Below are positions 26,077-35,437 of a stretch of 35,469 bases of DNA, piece by piece (the stretch's first letter is position 1; every line of letters starts with the position of its first letter). The position numbers and the translations under genes were made by a program. Source of the stretch: Kluyvera ascorbata ATCC 33433 (GTDB taxonomy: Bacteria > Pseudomonadota > Gammaproteobacteria > Enterobacterales > Enterobacteriaceae); the NCBI RefSeq assembly GCF_000735365.1, contig NZ_JMPL01000038.1, positions 1 to 35,469 on the forward strand, given 5' to 3'. The notes beneath the pieces were generated by a model. It did not search any database and was not told the origin of the DNA. It worked only from the letters and a program-made list of their open reading frames with translations.

Positions 26077-26814
26077 TCAGTCCAGGTATCGTTCGTAGTC
26101 TCTGGCATGCGCAAAGGCATGCTGTTCGAGTTTGTTATCAGCGGGTGCCGCCGTCCGGAACGCCAGTGAGTTAACAGGATTGTTATTGATGACCAGCTCG
26201 TAATGCAGATGAGGACCGGATGAACGTCCGCTGTTACCGGATAACGCAATAGCGTCTCCCCGGGTAACCCTGGCCCCTTTAGTAACGAGTATTTTATTGA
26301 GGTGGAGATAGCGAGTTTTAACACCGGCTTTTCCCGTTACTTCAACAAAATATCCCATGGTACTGTTGTATTCGGCCCGGGTGATTTTTCCGTCGATGAC
26401 GCTGACTATTTTCGTGTTCATGGGCATGGAATAATCAATGCCATTATGGGGACTCACTTTTCCCGATACCGGGTTAAGTCTTGCAGGATTGAAAGGCGAA
26501 CTGAGTCTTGCTGTGGCCGGTAACGGATAATCGAGACTGCCTTTCCCGGAAGTATCGGAAAGGTTATAGAACTTTTTATCTGATATACGATACGCCGTGT
26601 AATTAAATGAACCGGACGTAAATTTATAGGCCACGACACGTGATTTTCCCGCTTTCTTTTGCAGTACGAGTTTTAATGATTCATTTTTTTTCAAATGCCG
26701 CAGATTAAACCGGGAAGGCAAGGAGCGCTGAAGAGTAGCGATCTCGTTCGATTCCAGCCCCGAGCGGGTGGCTGAAAGGTAGGCATTTTCTTTTACGACA
26801 TCGGTAGAATACAT
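26077..26814 (-). CDS. pcoG: PcoG, M23/LytM-type peptidase
   Basis: A 245-residue protein with a LytM zinc endopeptidase domain at about 110-210: SPHNGIDYSMP (H-x3-D zinc ligands) and the GPHLHYEL H-x-H motif. It aligns in pattern with the C-terminal half of MepM/YebA-type murein hydrolases, which cut peptidoglycan crosslinks. There is no signal peptide or membrane segment, and an in-frame TAA stands directly before ATG 26814, so no longer reading is possible here. No clear ribosome binding site was seen. It is known as a member of pcoG-E1-ABCDRS-E2 clusters. Its role in copper resistance is uncertain, and export is unexplained. Confidence 0.8.
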   Translation of the reverse strand: MYSTDVVKENAYLSATRSGLESNEIATLQRSLPSRFNLRHLKKNESLKLVLQKKAGKSRVVAYKFTSGSFNYTAYRISDKKFYNLSDTSGKGSLDYPLPATARLSSPFNPARLNPVSGKVSPHNGIDYSMPMNTKIVSVIDGKITRAEYNSTMGYFVEVTGKAGVKTRYLHLNKILVTKGARVTRGDAIALSGNSGRSSGPHLHYELVINNNPVNSLAFRTAAPADNKLEQHAFAHARDYERYLD

Positions 26815-26906
26815 TTACTGGAATTCGCCGTTAGCATGAACACTGCGGCGTATGCTAGGGGTTTTCAGGAGGCGTGTCATCTGTCAGTTAATCGGGAGCA
26901 CCGTTG

Positions 26907-26993
26907 ATGGTCGTCATTTTTGTAACATATCTTGTTTCCCGTTTGCTCCGGAAGCTCTGGGAACTGTATGACCAGCCCGACGGTGATGATTAA
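26907..26993 (+). CDS. Possible 28-residue small protein
   Basis: An ATG at 26907 with GGGAG 9 nt upstream opens a 28-codon frame. It encodes a hydrophobic segment (MVVIFVTYLVSRLL), a basic patch and an acidic tail (YDQPDGDD). The form resembles a single-pass small membrane protein. It lies in the 290-bp gap between pcoG and pcoE1, on the opposite strand to both. It could be chance; no homologue is recognised. Confidence 0.3.
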   Translation: MVVIFVTYLVSRLLRKLWELYDQPDGDD

Positions 26994-27102
26994 CGGGACT
27001 GAAACAGGTTACGGCAGAGCAATATGGGGCTCATGTCCTGCTACGTAACCCGTCAGTAAAGCCCTGCTGCGCACCTGACGCTAAGCACTAACCCGCCTGC
27101 AG

Positions 27103-27552
27103 TTACCTGGTCGAATACAGCCCGCGAAGCTTTCTTGCCTGCGTCTGATGTGCTTCCGCACCGGCATTATTGACCTGCTCATGCACGAGAGCGGCTTTTT
27201 CTCCGGCATTCAGTTCGTTAAAAGAAGAAGACGAGGTCTTTGAATTTGCATCACTGCCGGACAGCATTTTTTTATGTTCCTCAATCATTTTCTGATGCGC
27301 ATAGGACGCGCTGTTGTTCATAAATGAATGAGCAACAATGGCCCTTTCATGTTCATTCATTTCAGAGAATGAGGGCGTGTTGTTTTTATTAACCCTGTCC
27401 GGTAAGTTTTCATGCGTCGAGGAATTCACATGACTGACGGCTGAGGCATTATTAACAAATCGATGTGCTTCATGGGCAATATCACTGGACTGAGCAAAAG
27501 CTGCCCCACAAAATAAAGCTGTAAACGCAGTGGTCGTGATTAATATATTCAT
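27103..27552 (-). CDS. pcoE1: PcoE1, SilE/PcoE-family periplasmic metal-binding protein
   Basis: A 149-residue relative of SilE and PcoE. It has a signal peptide (MNILITTTAFTALFCGAAFA). The repeated pattern MNEHERAIVAHSFMNN, then HQKMIEEHKKML, then a second copy LNAGEKAALVHE with VNNAG and HQTQARKL, gives His/Met metal ligands. It is divergent from pcoA across a 228-bp regulatory region. It differs from SilE and PcoE2 in having fewer methionines and a degenerate last repeat. Presumed role: a copper sponge in the periplasm. The symbol follows the pcoGE1ABCDRSE2 naming. Confidence 0.85.
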   Translation of the reverse strand: MNILITTTAFTALFCGAAFAQSSDIAHEAHRFVNNASAVSHVNSSTHENLPDRVNKNNTPSFSEMNEHERAIVAHSFMNNSASYAHQKMIEEHKKMLSGSDANSKTSSSSFNELNAGEKAALVHEQVNNAGAEAHQTQARKLRGLYSTR

Positions 27553-27652
27553 GTGTAATTACCTTCTGAGGTACATAAAAGATGTCCTTATGATCATATA
27601 TAAAAATAATCAACCTGTGGGGAAGATGACGTAAATGTAATACAGCTATGTA

Positions 27653-27697
27653 CATTACACGATTGTAATGAATTTGTTTCTTAAGGTGTGCTAGATT
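27653..27697 (+). promoter_or_regulatory. pcoA promoter with PcoR/CopR-type copper box
   Basis: CATTACA (27653-27659), CGAT, TGTAATG (27664-27670) is a 7-bp inverted repeat resembling the copper box of copABCD/pcoABCD promoters. A further TGTAA lies at 27636-27640. A weak -10, TAGATT, lies at 27692-27697. The box differs from the TGACA-N4-TGTCA type used at silC, silE and pcoE2, fitting separate PcoR control. Confidence 0.75.
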
Positions 27698-27786
27698 CAT
27701 TTCATTGTAAGTGGATGAACCAGTAATTTAATTTAAATCGGTTCTCGAATTCTGTCAGTAACCATACTTTAAATAAGGGAATGCGC

Positions 27787-29604
27787 ATGCTGTTGAAAAC
27801 GTCTCGACGAACTTTCCTGAAGGGGTTAACCCTCTCTGGCGTAGCCGGAAGTCTTGGCGTATGGAGTTTCAATGCGCGTTCCAGTCTGAGCCTGCCAGTT
27901 GCCGCATCCCTGCAGGGTACTCAGTTTGACCTGACCATTGGTGAAACGGCCGTCAATATCACGGGCAGTGAGCGTCAGGCCAAAACAATCAATGGAGGCC
28001 TGCCGGGGCCCGTTCTTCGCTGGAAAGAAGGTGACACCATTACCCTGAAGGTCAAAAACCGTCTTAATGAACAGACGTCCATTCACTGGCACGGCATTAT
28101 TCTTCCGGCCAATATGGATGGTGTTCCGGGGCTGAGTTTTATGGGCATAGAGCCTGATGATACCTACGTTTACACCTTTAAGGTTAAGCAGAACGGGACT
28201 TACTGGTACCACAGCCATTCCGGTCTGCAGGAACAGGAGGGGGTATACGGTGCCATTATCATCGATGCCAGGGAGCCAGAACCGTTTGCTTACGATCGTG
28301 AGCATGTGGTCATGTTGTCTGACTGGACCGATGAAAATCCTCACAGCCTGCTGAAAAAATTAAAAAAACAGTCGGATTACTACAATTTCAATAAACCAAC
28401 CGTTGGCTCTTTTTTCCGCGACGTGAATACCAGGGGGCTGTCAGCCACCATTGCCGATCGGAAAATGTGGGCTGAAATGAAAATGAATCCGACTGACCTC
28501 GCGGATGTCAGTGGCTACACCTACACCTATCTCATGAACGGGCAGGCCCCGCTGAAAAACTGGACCGGACTGTTCCGTCCCGGTGAAAAGATACGCTTAC
28601 GGTTTATCAACGGCTCGGCAATGACCTATTTCGATATCCGTATCCCCGGGCTGAAAATGACGGTCGTGGCTGCAGATGGCCAGTATGTAAACCCGGTTAC
28701 CGTTGACGAATTCAGGATTGCCGTTGCCGAAACCTATGATGTCATTGTGGAGCCTCAGGGTGAGGCCTATACCATCTTCGCACAATCCATGGACAGGACC
28801 GGTTACGCTCGAGGGACACTGGCCACGAGAGAGGGGTTAAGTGCTGCCGTTCCCCCCCTCGATCCCCGTCCTCTGTTGACCATGGAAGATATGGGTATGG
28901 GGGGAATGGGACATGATATGGCAGGAATGGACCACAGCCAGATGGGAGGCATGGATAACAGCGGAGAGATGATGTCTATGGACGGTGCTGACCTTCCGGA
29001 TAGCGGGACATCCTCCGCGCCCATGGATCACAGCAGCATGGCCGGTATGGATCATTCCCGGATGGCCGGAATGCCGGGTATGCAAAGTCATCCTGCGTCA
29101 GAAACGGATAACCCACTGGTTGATATGCAGGCGATGAGCGTCTCTCCGAAATTAAATGATCCGGGTATTGGTCTTCGAAATAACGGAAGAAAGGTTCTCA
29201 CGTACGCGGATTTGAAAAGCCGCTTTGAGGATCCTGACGGACGTGAACCTGGCCGTACCATAGAACTGCATTTAACCGGCCACATGGAAAAGTTTGCCTG
29301 GTCATTTAACGGAATCAAGTTTTCAGATGCCGCACCGGTGCTGCTGAAATACGGTGAGCGGCTCAGGATCACGCTGATCAACGATACCATGATGACTCAC
29401 CCCATTCACCTGCATGGTATGTGGAGCGATCTGGAAGATGAAAACGGTAATTTCATGGTTCGTAAACACACAATAGATGTTCCCCCTGGTACAAAACGCA
29501 GTTACAGAGTGACAGCAGATGCGCTTGGCCGCTGGGCGTATCACTGCCATTTGCTCTATCACATGGAAATGGGAATGTTTCGTGAAGTCCGGGTGGAGGA
29601 ATGA
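27787..29604 (+). CDS. pcoA: PcoA multicopper oxidase
   Basis: A periplasmic laccase-like multicopper oxidase that oxidises Cu(I) and helps detoxify copper. I chose ATG 27787 (605 residues, the described PcoA length) over the ATG two codons earlier because AAGGGA then has workable spacing. The Tat signal is SRRTFLKG (R7, R8). Type 2/3 copper motifs are HWHG (H100) and WYHSHSG (H142, H144); C-terminal motifs are HPIHLHG (H538, H541, H543) and [12 protein letters not shown] (H586, C587, H588, H592, M597). A Met-rich insert at about 365-435 repeats MDHSxM and is a copper-binding module. It overlaps pcoB's region by a few bases. Confidence 0.97.
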   Translation: MLLKTSRRTFLKGLTLSGVAGSLGVWSFNARSSLSLPVAASLQGTQFDLTIGETAVNITGSERQAKTINGGLPGPVLRWKEGDTITLKVKNRLNEQTSIHWHGIILPANMDGVPGLSFMGIEPDDTYVYTFKVKQNGTYWYHSHSGLQEQEGVYGAIIIDAREPEPFAYDREHVVMLSDWTDENPHSLLKKLKKQSDYYNFNKPTVGSFFRDVNTRGLSATIADRKMWAEMKMNPTDLADVSGYTYTYLMNGQAPLKNWTGLFRPGEKIRLRFINGSAMTYFDIRIPGLKMTVVAADGQYVNPVTVDEFRIAVAETYDVIVEPQGEAYTIFAQSMDRTGYARGTLATREGLSAAVPPLDPRPLLTMEDMGMGGMGHDMAGMDHSQMGGMDNSGEMMSMDGADLPDSGTSSAPMDHSSMAGMDHSRMAGMPGMQSHPASETDNPLVDMQAMSVSPKLNDPGIGLRNNGRKVLTYADLKSRFEDPDGREPGRTIELHLTGHMEKFAWSFNGIKFSDAAPVLLKYGERLRITLINDTMMTHPIHLHGMWSDLEDENGNFMVRKHTIDVPPGTKRSYRVTADALGRWAYHCHLLYHMEMGMFREVRVEE

Positions 29605-29609
29605 TGCGA

Positions 29610-30500
29610 ATGAAGAGAAATTTGAAGGCCATACCTGTTCTGGTCGCCTGTTTGTTTACCTCACAGCTTTCTATTGCGGCGGGCTCCGTCTCTGCAGATC
29701 CCCACGCCGGGCACGACATGTCTGCCATGCAGATGCCAGCAGATGAGAATTTCACTGAGATGACGTCAATGGAGCCCATTGTAACTGAGAGCAGAACGCC
29801 AATTCCGCCTGTTACCGATGCCGACCGGAAGGCTGCATTCGGCAATTTACAGGGGCATGCGATTCACGACAGTGCGATTAATTATCTGGTTCTGCTGGAT
29901 CAACTGGAATGGCAACGGTCGGATAACACCAACAATTTCAGCTGGAGTGTTAACAGCTGGATTGGAGGCGACACAGATCGGATTTGGCTAAAGAGTGAAG
30001 GTGAACGAAGCAATGGGGAAACGGAGGCGGCTGAAGCGCAGTTACTCTGGGGACATGCGGTTGGCCCATGGTGGGATTTGGTTGCGGGTGTCAGGCAGGA
30101 TTTCAGACCTGCTTCTGCCCGGACCTGGGCTGCTGTCGGTTTTCAGGGGCTGGCACTCTATAATTTTGAGTCTGAAATTACGGGTTTTGTCAGTAATGGC
30201 GGAAAAGCAGCCCTTCGTCTGGGAGGAGAATACGACGTTTTACTGACTAACCGGCTCATACTCCAGCCATCCTATGAGGTGAATTTCTACAGTCAGGATG
30301 ATGAATCGCGGGGTCGCGGCAGGGGACTGACTGACACAGAGCTGGGGCTCCGGCTGCGCTATGAAATACGCCGTGAGTTTGCACCCTATATAGGCGTTTC
30401 CTGGAATCAACTTTACGGGAAAACATCCGATATGGCGAAAAGAGAAGGTGAGAAAGACCATCAGGTAGTATTCCTGGCGGGAGCCAGAATCTGGTTTTAA
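29610..30500 (+). CDS. pcoB: PcoB outer-membrane copper protein
   Basis: A 296-residue CopB-family outer-membrane beta-barrel that works with PcoA. It has a signal peptide (to about residue 26) and a His/Met-rich N-terminus ([14 protein letters not shown]). The rest alternates short beta strands and ends in aromatic F (ARIWF), typical of barrel insertion. Three in-frame ATGs occur (29601, 29604, 29610). GGAGGA at 29595-29600 best suits 29610, giving the described length. Coupling to pcoA is likely, since the pcoA stop lies within this start region. Confidence 0.93.
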   Translation: MKRNLKAIPVLVACLFTSQLSIAAGSVSADPHAGHDMSAMQMPADENFTEMTSMEPIVTESRTPIPPVTDADRKAAFGNLQGHAIHDSAINYLVLLDQLEWQRSDNTNNFSWSVNSWIGGDTDRIWLKSEGERSNGETEAAEAQLLWGHAVGPWWDLVAGVRQDFRPASARTWAAVGFQGLALYNFESEITGFVSNGGKAALRLGGEYDVLLTNRLILQPSYEVNFYSQDDESRGRGRGLTDTELGLRLRYEIRREFAPYIGVSWNQLYGKTSDMAKREGEKDHQVVFLAGARIWF

Positions 30501-30539
30501 CGCACTGATATAAAACACTCAACTAAACAGGTAAATAAA

Positions 30540-30920
30540 ATGTCGATTTTAAATAAAGCCATTCTTACAGGTGGCCTCGTTATGGGCGTTGCTTTCTCTG
30601 CTATGGCCCATCCGGAATTAAAAAGCTCTGTGCCACAGGCTGATTCAGCCGTAGCGGCCCCGGAAAAGATTCAGCTTAATTTCTCGGAAAATCTGACCGT
30701 GAAATTCTCAGGTGCAAAATTAACGATGACGGGTATGAAAGGCATGTCATCACATTCTCCGATGCCGGTCGCGGCAAAAGTGGCGCCAGGCGCTGACCCT
30801 AAATCGATGGTCATTATTCCGCGAGAGCCTTTACCCGCTGGCACTTATCGTGTTGACTGGCGCGCGGTTTCTTCAGATACGCACCCTATTACCGGTAATT
30901 ACACCTTTACAGTGAAGTAA
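30540..30920 (+). CDS. pcoC: PcoC periplasmic copper-binding protein
   Basis: A 126-residue CopC-fold cupredoxin-like protein. The 23-residue signal (ending SAMA) leaves His as mature residue 1, the Cu(II) ligand of the family. The Cu(I) methionine patch is visible in [15 protein letters not shown], and [13 protein letters not shown] supplies the second Cu(II) histidine. It delivers copper to PcoD or PcoA. It lies 40 bp after pcoB and 5 bp before pcoD. Confidence 0.96.
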   Translation: MSILNKAILTGGLVMGVAFSAMAHPELKSSVPQADSAVAAPEKIQLNFSENLTVKFSGAKLTMTGMKGMSSHSPMPVAAKVAPGADPKSMVIIPREPLPAGTYRVDWRAVSSDTHPITGNYTFTVK

Positions 30921-30924
30921 TATT

Positions 30925-31854
30925 ATGAACGACCTGATTATGATTGTTATTCGTTTTCTTCTTTATCTGGATTTGATGGTAATATTTGGATTGCCATTTT
31001 TTCAGATATATGGAATAAGCAGTGTCAGACATGAAACCTATAACCTGACTAATTTCAGGTCGTTTATAACCTTTGCTGTTGTTACAGGCATCATTCTTAC
31101 TGGCATTAATATGCTCCTGGTATCTAATGCCATGAGTGGAGTAACTGACCTCAGAGAATTATCCATCCATGTTATCGAGATGGTGATAGAAGAAACTGAT
31201 GTGGGTATTAGCTGGATTGTCAGGCTCTGTGCCCTGTTTACCACACTCGGTGCTTTGTTCCTTTACACTAATAAGAGAGTATTGTCCTGCCTGCTGATGA
31301 CGATGAGTGGGGGCGTGGCGCTGGCTACACTTGCCTGGGGAGGACACGCCGTTATGCATGACGGTCTGCATTACTATCTCCATTTACTGAGCGATCTGAC
31401 CCATCTCGGCGCTGCAGGTGCCTGGACAGGTGCTCTGGTTGCATTTGCTATCCTGCTGATGCGCAGAAACGAGCATAATGCACAGAGCGTCATTGTGATA
31501 TCTGACTCCCTGGCAAAATTTGCCACGGCAGGAACGGTGATTGTTGTAGCCCTGATCCTGAGTGCGCTGGTCAACTATCTGTATATTGCTGAGGGTAACT
31601 TAACTCCCTTATTCAACAGTTCCTGGGGGAGGATATTGCTTGCCAAGACGGCTCTGTTTGTTCTGATGCTTCTTCTGGCTGCAGCAAACCGGTTTCACCT
31701 GGGTCCCCGGCTTGAAGTTATGGTCAGGGAAGGGAATTATGATCGCAGCGTTGCCCTGATGCGAAACAGCATCCTGACAGAATTCGTTGTTGCGATTATC
31801 ATTCTGGGCGCCGTAGCGTGGCTCGGAATGCTTGCTCCGTCTCAGGTCAGCTAG
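30925..31854 (+). CDS. pcoD: PcoD inner-membrane copper protein
   Basis: A 309-residue integral membrane protein of the CopD family with about eight transmembrane helices. It has conserved histidines and methionines in [17 protein letters not shown] and the [12 protein letters not shown] segment. The family is thought to move copper across the inner membrane with CopC/PcoC, possibly to load PcoA. It starts 5 bp after pcoC and is followed 54 bp later by pcoR in the same operon. No obvious terminator intervenes. Confidence 0.94.
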   Translation: MNDLIMIVIRFLLYLDLMVIFGLPFFQIYGISSVRHETYNLTNFRSFITFAVVTGIILTGINMLLVSNAMSGVTDLRELSIHVIEMVIEETDVGISWIVRLCALFTTLGALFLYTNKRVLSCLLMTMSGGVALATLAWGGHAVMHDGLHYYLHLLSDLTHLGAAGAWTGALVAFAILLMRRNEHNAQSVIVISDSLAKFATAGTVIVVALILSALVNYLYIAEGNLTPLFNSSWGRILLAKTALFVLMLLLAAANRFHLGPRLEVMVREGNYDRSVALMRNSILTEFVVAIIILGAVAWLGMLAPSQVS

Positions 31855-31908
31855 GGGACATCCAAAGCTCATGCGTGAGATTTTTACTTTCATATCAGCG
31901 AGTTGACC

Positions 31909-32589
31909 ATGCAGCGTATTTTAATCGTTGAAGACGAACAAAAAACAGGTCGTTACCTGCAGCAGGGACTGGTTGAGGAAGGCTATCAGGCCGATCTCTT
32001 TAATAATGGCCGCGATGGTCTCGGGGCCGCGTCGAAGGGACAGTATGATTTGATAATACTGGACGTGATGCTGCCTTTCCTCGACGGGTGGCAAATCATC
32101 AGCGCACTGAGGGAGTCCGGGCACGAAGAACCGGTCCTGTTTTTAACCGCAAAGGACAACGTGCGGGACAAAGTGAAAGGACTGGAGCTTGGCGCAGATG
32201 ACTACCTGATTAAGCCCTTTGATTTTACGGAGCTGGTTGCACGTGTAAGAACCCTGCTGCGCCGGGCACGCTCGCAGGCCGCAACAGTCTGCACCATCGC
32301 CGATATGACCGTTGATATGGTGCGCCGGACCGTGATCCGTTCGGGGAAGAAGATCCATCTCACCGGTAAAGAATACGTTCTGCTTGAGTTGCTGCTGCAA
32401 CGCACCGGAGAAGTGTTACCCAGGAGTCTTATCTCGTCCCTGGTCTGGAACATGAATTTTGACAGTGATACGAATGTGATTGATGTCGCCGTGAGACGTC
32501 TGAGAAGTAAAATTGATGATGACTTTGAGCCAAAACTGATCCATACCGTTCGCGGTGCCGGATATGTCCTGGAGATCAGAGAAGAGTGA
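31909..32589 (+). CDS. pcoR: PcoR response regulator
   Basis: An OmpR-family activator of pcoABCD. It has 226 residues from ATG 31909 ([10 protein letters not shown]), phospho-acceptor D52 (IILDVMLPF), IKPFDF, and a C-terminal winged helix ending [11 protein letters not shown]. It is close in sequence to SilR (for example the identical [11 protein letters not shown]-type segment), so cross-talk in DNA binding is possible. The stop overlaps the pcoS GTG by 4 bp. Confidence 0.95.
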   Translation: MQRILIVEDEQKTGRYLQQGLVEEGYQADLFNNGRDGLGAASKGQYDLIILDVMLPFLDGWQIISALRESGHEEPVLFLTAKDNVRDKVKGLELGADDYLIKPFDFTELVARVRTLLRRARSQAATVCTIADMTVDMVRRTVIRSGKKIHLTGKEYVLLELLLQRTGEVLPRSLISSLVWNMNFDSDTNVIDVAVRRLRSKIDDDFEPKLIHTVRGAGYVLEIREE

Positions 32590-33986
32590 GGTTCAAAATT
32601 TCCCTGACCACACGCCTGAGCCTGATTTTTTCTGCGGTGATGCTTACGGTATGGTGGTTATCAAGTTTTATCCTGATTAGCACCCTTAATGGCTATTTCG
32701 ATAATCAGGACCGCGATTTTCTGACAGGTAAACTTCAGCTCACCGAAGAGTTTCTTAAAACAGAGACGTTCCGGAACAAAACGGATATTAAGTCATTATC
32801 AGAAAAAATAAACGATGCGATGGTAGGGCACAATGGTTTATTCATTTCTATAAAAAACATGGAAAATGAAAAAATTGTTGAACTCTATGCCAAAAATTCT
32901 GTTGTTCCAGCGGTCCTGCTTAATAAGTCGGGTGATATTCTCGACTATATGATCCAGACGGAAGAAAATAACACCGTGTACCGCAGTATCTCGCGGCGGG
33001 TTGCCATGACGCCGGAACAGGGTAAAAGCAAACATGTCATCATTACGGTTGCCACGGATACTGGGTATCACACCCTGTTTATGGACAAACTCAGTACCTG
33101 GCTGTTCTGGTTCAATATCGGTCTGGTCTTTATTTCTGTTTTTCTGGGCTGGCTGACCACACGTATTGGTCTGAAACCGTTACGGGAAATGACCAGTCTG
33201 GCTTCCTCCATGACTGTACACAGCCTGGATCAGCGTCTAAATCCCGATCTGGCTCCGCCGGAAATCTCTGAGACCATGCAGGAGTTCAATAATATGTTTG
33301 ATCGCCTGGAGGCGGCATTCCGGAAACTGTCAGATTTCTCGTCTGACATCGCGCATGAGCTGCGCACACCAGTCAGTAATCTGATGATGCAGACGCAGTT
33401 TGCACTGGCTAAGGAAAGGGATGTTTCGCATTACCGCGAAATTTTATTCGCTAACCTGGAAGAACTGAAAAGGTTGTCACGAATGACCAGTGACATGCTT
33501 TTTCTGGCACGTTCAGAGCATGGTCTGCTGCGGCTGGATAAACATGATGTGGATCTGGCAGCCGAACTGAATGAATTACGTGAGTTGTTCGAGCCCCTGG
33601 CAGACGAAACAGGAAAGACAATCACGGTTGAAGGAGAGGGCGTTGTTGCCGGAGACAGCGATATGCTCCGACGTGCTTTCAGTAACCTGCTTTCCAATGC
33701 AATCAAGTATTCTCCCGATAACACCTGTACAGCGATACACCTTGAGCGTGACAGTGACTGTGTGAACGTGATGATTACGAATACGATGTCCGGCCAGGTT
33801 CCCGCTAATCTGGAACGTTTGTTTGACCGGTTCTATCGCGCAGACTCATCAAGGTTCTACAACACGGAAGGCGCGGGGCTGGGATTATCAATTACAAGGT
33901 CGATCATTCATGCTCACGGCGGCGAGCTGTCAGCAGAACAGCAGGGGCGGGAAATTGTGTTCAGTGTGCGTCTGTTAATGGATTAA
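32586..33986 (+). CDS. pcoS: PcoS sensor histidine kinase
   Basis: The copper-sensing membrane kinase for PcoR. Its 466 residues start at GTG 32586 inside the pcoR stop (GTGA). Transmembrane segments lie at about 10-33 and 172-192 around a periplasmic sensor domain. HAMP follows, then the H-box [12 protein letters not shown] with H257, and the ATP-binding boxes [13 protein letters not shown] and [11 protein letters not shown]. The periplasmic domain differs from that of SilS, consistent with a different metal preference. Confidence 0.95.
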   Translation: MRFKISLTTRLSLIFSAVMLTVWWLSSFILISTLNGYFDNQDRDFLTGKLQLTEEFLKTETFRNKTDIKSLSEKINDAMVGHNGLFISIKNMENEKIVELYAKNSVVPAVLLNKSGDILDYMIQTEENNTVYRSISRRVAMTPEQGKSKHVIITVATDTGYHTLFMDKLSTWLFWFNIGLVFISVFLGWLTTRIGLKPLREMTSLASSMTVHSLDQRLNPDLAPPEISETMQEFNNMFDRLEAAFRKLSDFSSDIAHELRTPVSNLMMQTQFALAKERDVSHYREILFANLEELKRLSRMTSDMLFLARSEHGLLRLDKHDVDLAAELNELRELFEPLADETGKTITVEGEGVVAGDSDMLRRAFSNLLSNAIKYSPDNTCTAIHLERDSDCVNVMITNTMSGQVPANLERLFDRFYRADSSRFYNTEGAGLGLSITRSIIHAHGGELSAEQQGREIVFSVRLLMD

Positions 33987-34014
33987 TACCGTTATTCAGG
34001 AGAAACCCGGAAGG

Positions 34015-34068
34015 TGACAAAAATGTCATCGTTCAGTCACGCGATAAACAGAGGCGGTTTTTTATAAT
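34015..34068 (+). promoter_or_regulatory. pcoE2 promoter with SilR/CusR-type box
   Basis: TGACA (34015-34019), AAAA, TGTCA (34024-34028) matches the CusR/SilR box, not the pcoA copper box. A consensus -10, TATAAT, lies at 34063-34068, 41.5 bp from the box centre, identical to silE. From memory of published work, pcoE expression depends on chromosomal cusRS, which agrees. Confidence 0.8.
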
Positions 34069-34201
34069 CAGCCATAAATCAGGACAGCGTGATAATTCAA
34101 TCGCCCGGTTCCTGGCGTGATGATCAACCAGCCCTGAGATCAAATGCTTCCTCTGTTATAAGCATTGATTGTTCGGGTATGAAAACACCGGAGACCCAAC
34201 C

Positions 34202-34636
34202 ATGAAAAAGATTCTCGTATCATTTGTTGCCATTATGGCTGTCGCTTCATCCGCCATGGCTGCAGAGACAATGAACATGCATGACCAGGTAAATAATGCA
34301 CAGGCTCCTGCCCATCAGATGCAGTCATCTGCTGAAAAAAGCGCAGTTCAGGGAGACAGCATGACAATGATGGATATGAGCAGTCACGATCAGGCCGCAA
34401 TGTCCCATGACATGATGCAAAACGGCAATTCTGCTGCCCATCAGGACATGGCTGAAATGCATAACAAAATGATGAAATCCAAGCCAGCAGCTTCTAACGA
34501 AACAGCAAAATCATTTTCCGAAATGAACGAGCATGAGAAAGCCGCTGTTATGCATGAGAAGGCGAATAATGGTCAATCTTCCGTTATTCATCAGCAGCAG
34601 GCTGAAAAGCATCGCAGCCAGATCACGCAGAATTAA
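34202..34636 (+). CDS. pcoE: PcoE (PcoE2) periplasmic copper-binding protein
   Basis: A 144-residue SilE paralogue. It has a signal peptide (MKKILVSFVAIMAVASSAMA), then NMHDQVNNAQAPAHQMQS, nearly identical to the SilE N-terminus. It has Met/His repeats (MTMMDMSSHDQAAMSHDMM, HQDMAEMHNKMM) and the closing pair MNEHEKAAVMHEK and HQQQAEKHRSQI. It binds copper in the periplasm before the other Pco proteins accumulate. The start is ATG 34202, since the longer frame adds no signal sequence. It has its own promoter and a strong terminator. Confidence 0.95.
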   Translation: MKKILVSFVAIMAVASSAMAAETMNMHDQVNNAQAPAHQMQSSAEKSAVQGDSMTMMDMSSHDQAAMSHDMMQNGNSAAHQDMAEMHNKMMKSKPAASNETAKSFSEMNEHEKAAVMHEKANNGQSSVIHQQQAEKHRSQITQN

Positions 34637-34687
34637 CCCGCAGCTCCACTTGTCAGACCCTCATTTAACGCCGAAGTCACTGGCTTA

Positions 34688-34712
34688 CGCTCCCAATCGG
34701 GAGCGTTTTTTT
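34688..34712 (+). terminator. Intrinsic terminator of pcoE2
   Basis: CGCTCCC (34688-34694) pairs with GGGAGCG (34699-34705) around AATC and is followed by seven T (34706-34712). It marks the right end of the pco cluster. The following 34713-34854 stretch is AT-rich and holds no gene that I can see. Confidence 0.9.
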
Positions 34713-34854
34713 AAACCAAATGAAAGATTATGTCTGTGTATGATTAATCGTAGTCTGCGGCCTGTTATGAACTAAATGAACGACGGACTAAATTTAACAT
34801 AAGATAGATTGCGCGAACTAAGTATTTAATTTGATTGTTATTTTACACATTCAG

Positions 34855-35151
34855 TTATATCCATGGTTCATGCCGCGCCGTATCCTGAGACTGACTGAGA
34901 ATACGTATGATCGTAACCACCGAATGTGATGACACAAAATAGATCATGTGCTGTTCCACCGGCAGCGAGCAGATATCTTCTCCCAGCTCTGCGCGATGCG
35001 TGCCGATGTCATGCATGGCCAGCACATCAAACACTGCGGCTATACGCCCGATATACGCATCCGCCTGAACAACCCCGAACTGTCTGAAGCTGTAGTCCCA
35101 GATAGCCTCCAGATCTTCTTCTGCTTTTGGTGTCAGCTCAATCTCTTTCAT
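34855..35151 (-). CDS. parE: ParE/RelE-family toxin
   Basis: A 98-residue toxin of the ParE/RelE superfamily. It starts MKEIELTPKAEEDLEAIWDY and has the family pattern (IGRIAAVFDVLA; the strand HMIYFVSSHSVVTIIRILSQSQD). ParE members poison DNA gyrase and RelE members cleave mRNA; the adjacent ParD-type antitoxin favours ParE. ATG 35151 lies inside the end of parD (14-bp overlap), so the toxin is made only with the antitoxin. The longer reading from 35172 is unlikely. It probably stabilises the plasmid or the metal island. Confidence 0.9.
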   Translation of the reverse strand: MKEIELTPKAEEDLEAIWDYSFRQFGVVQADAYIGRIAAVFDVLAMHDIGTHRAELGEDICSLPVEQHMIYFVSSHSVVTIIRILSQSQDTARHEPWI

Positions 35152-35398
35152 TTGCCATCCTGGCCCTGACATTATTCAGGAATGCATCCTTGTTCCATGG
35201 TTTCGCCTCGCCGCTGCTGATGCCTTCGGCCAGCAGATCGCGCAGTTCCTGAAGGCGTGATTCAGCTTGCTTCTCGCGCAGCAGCCGCAGCGCGTCACGC
35301 ATGACTTCGCTCTGGGTTCGGTAATCACCGGCCTTAACCAGGGAATCGATAAATTCACGCAGCTCATCACCCACGTCCACCGTCATTGTACGGGCCAT
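35138..35398 (-). CDS. parD: ParD-family antitoxin
   Basis: An 86-residue antitoxin. The N-terminal ribbon-helix-helix (ARTMTVDVGDELREFIDSLV, then RTQSEVMRDALRLL) binds DNA. The C-terminal helix region (LRDLLAEGISSGEAKPWN) wraps the toxin. It starts at ATG 35398 after a strong GGAGG and is upstream of and overlapping parE, the usual order. It represses its own promoter at the palindrome just upstream. Confidence 0.92.
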   Translation of the reverse strand: MARTMTVDVGDELREFIDSLVKAGDYRTQSEVMRDALRLLREKQAESRLQELRDLLAEGISSGEAKPWNKDAFLNNVRARMANERD

Positions 35399-35414
35399 AA
35401 CCCCTCCGTTTCAT

Positions 35415-35437
35415 TATGTAAGATTTGTTCTTACATA
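35415..35437 (-). promoter_or_regulatory. parDE operator palindrome
   Basis: TATGTAAGA (35415-35423) and TCTTACATA (35429-35437) are exact inverted repeats with a 5-bp spacer, 17 bp upstream of parD. This fits an RHH antitoxin operator. Confidence 0.7.
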
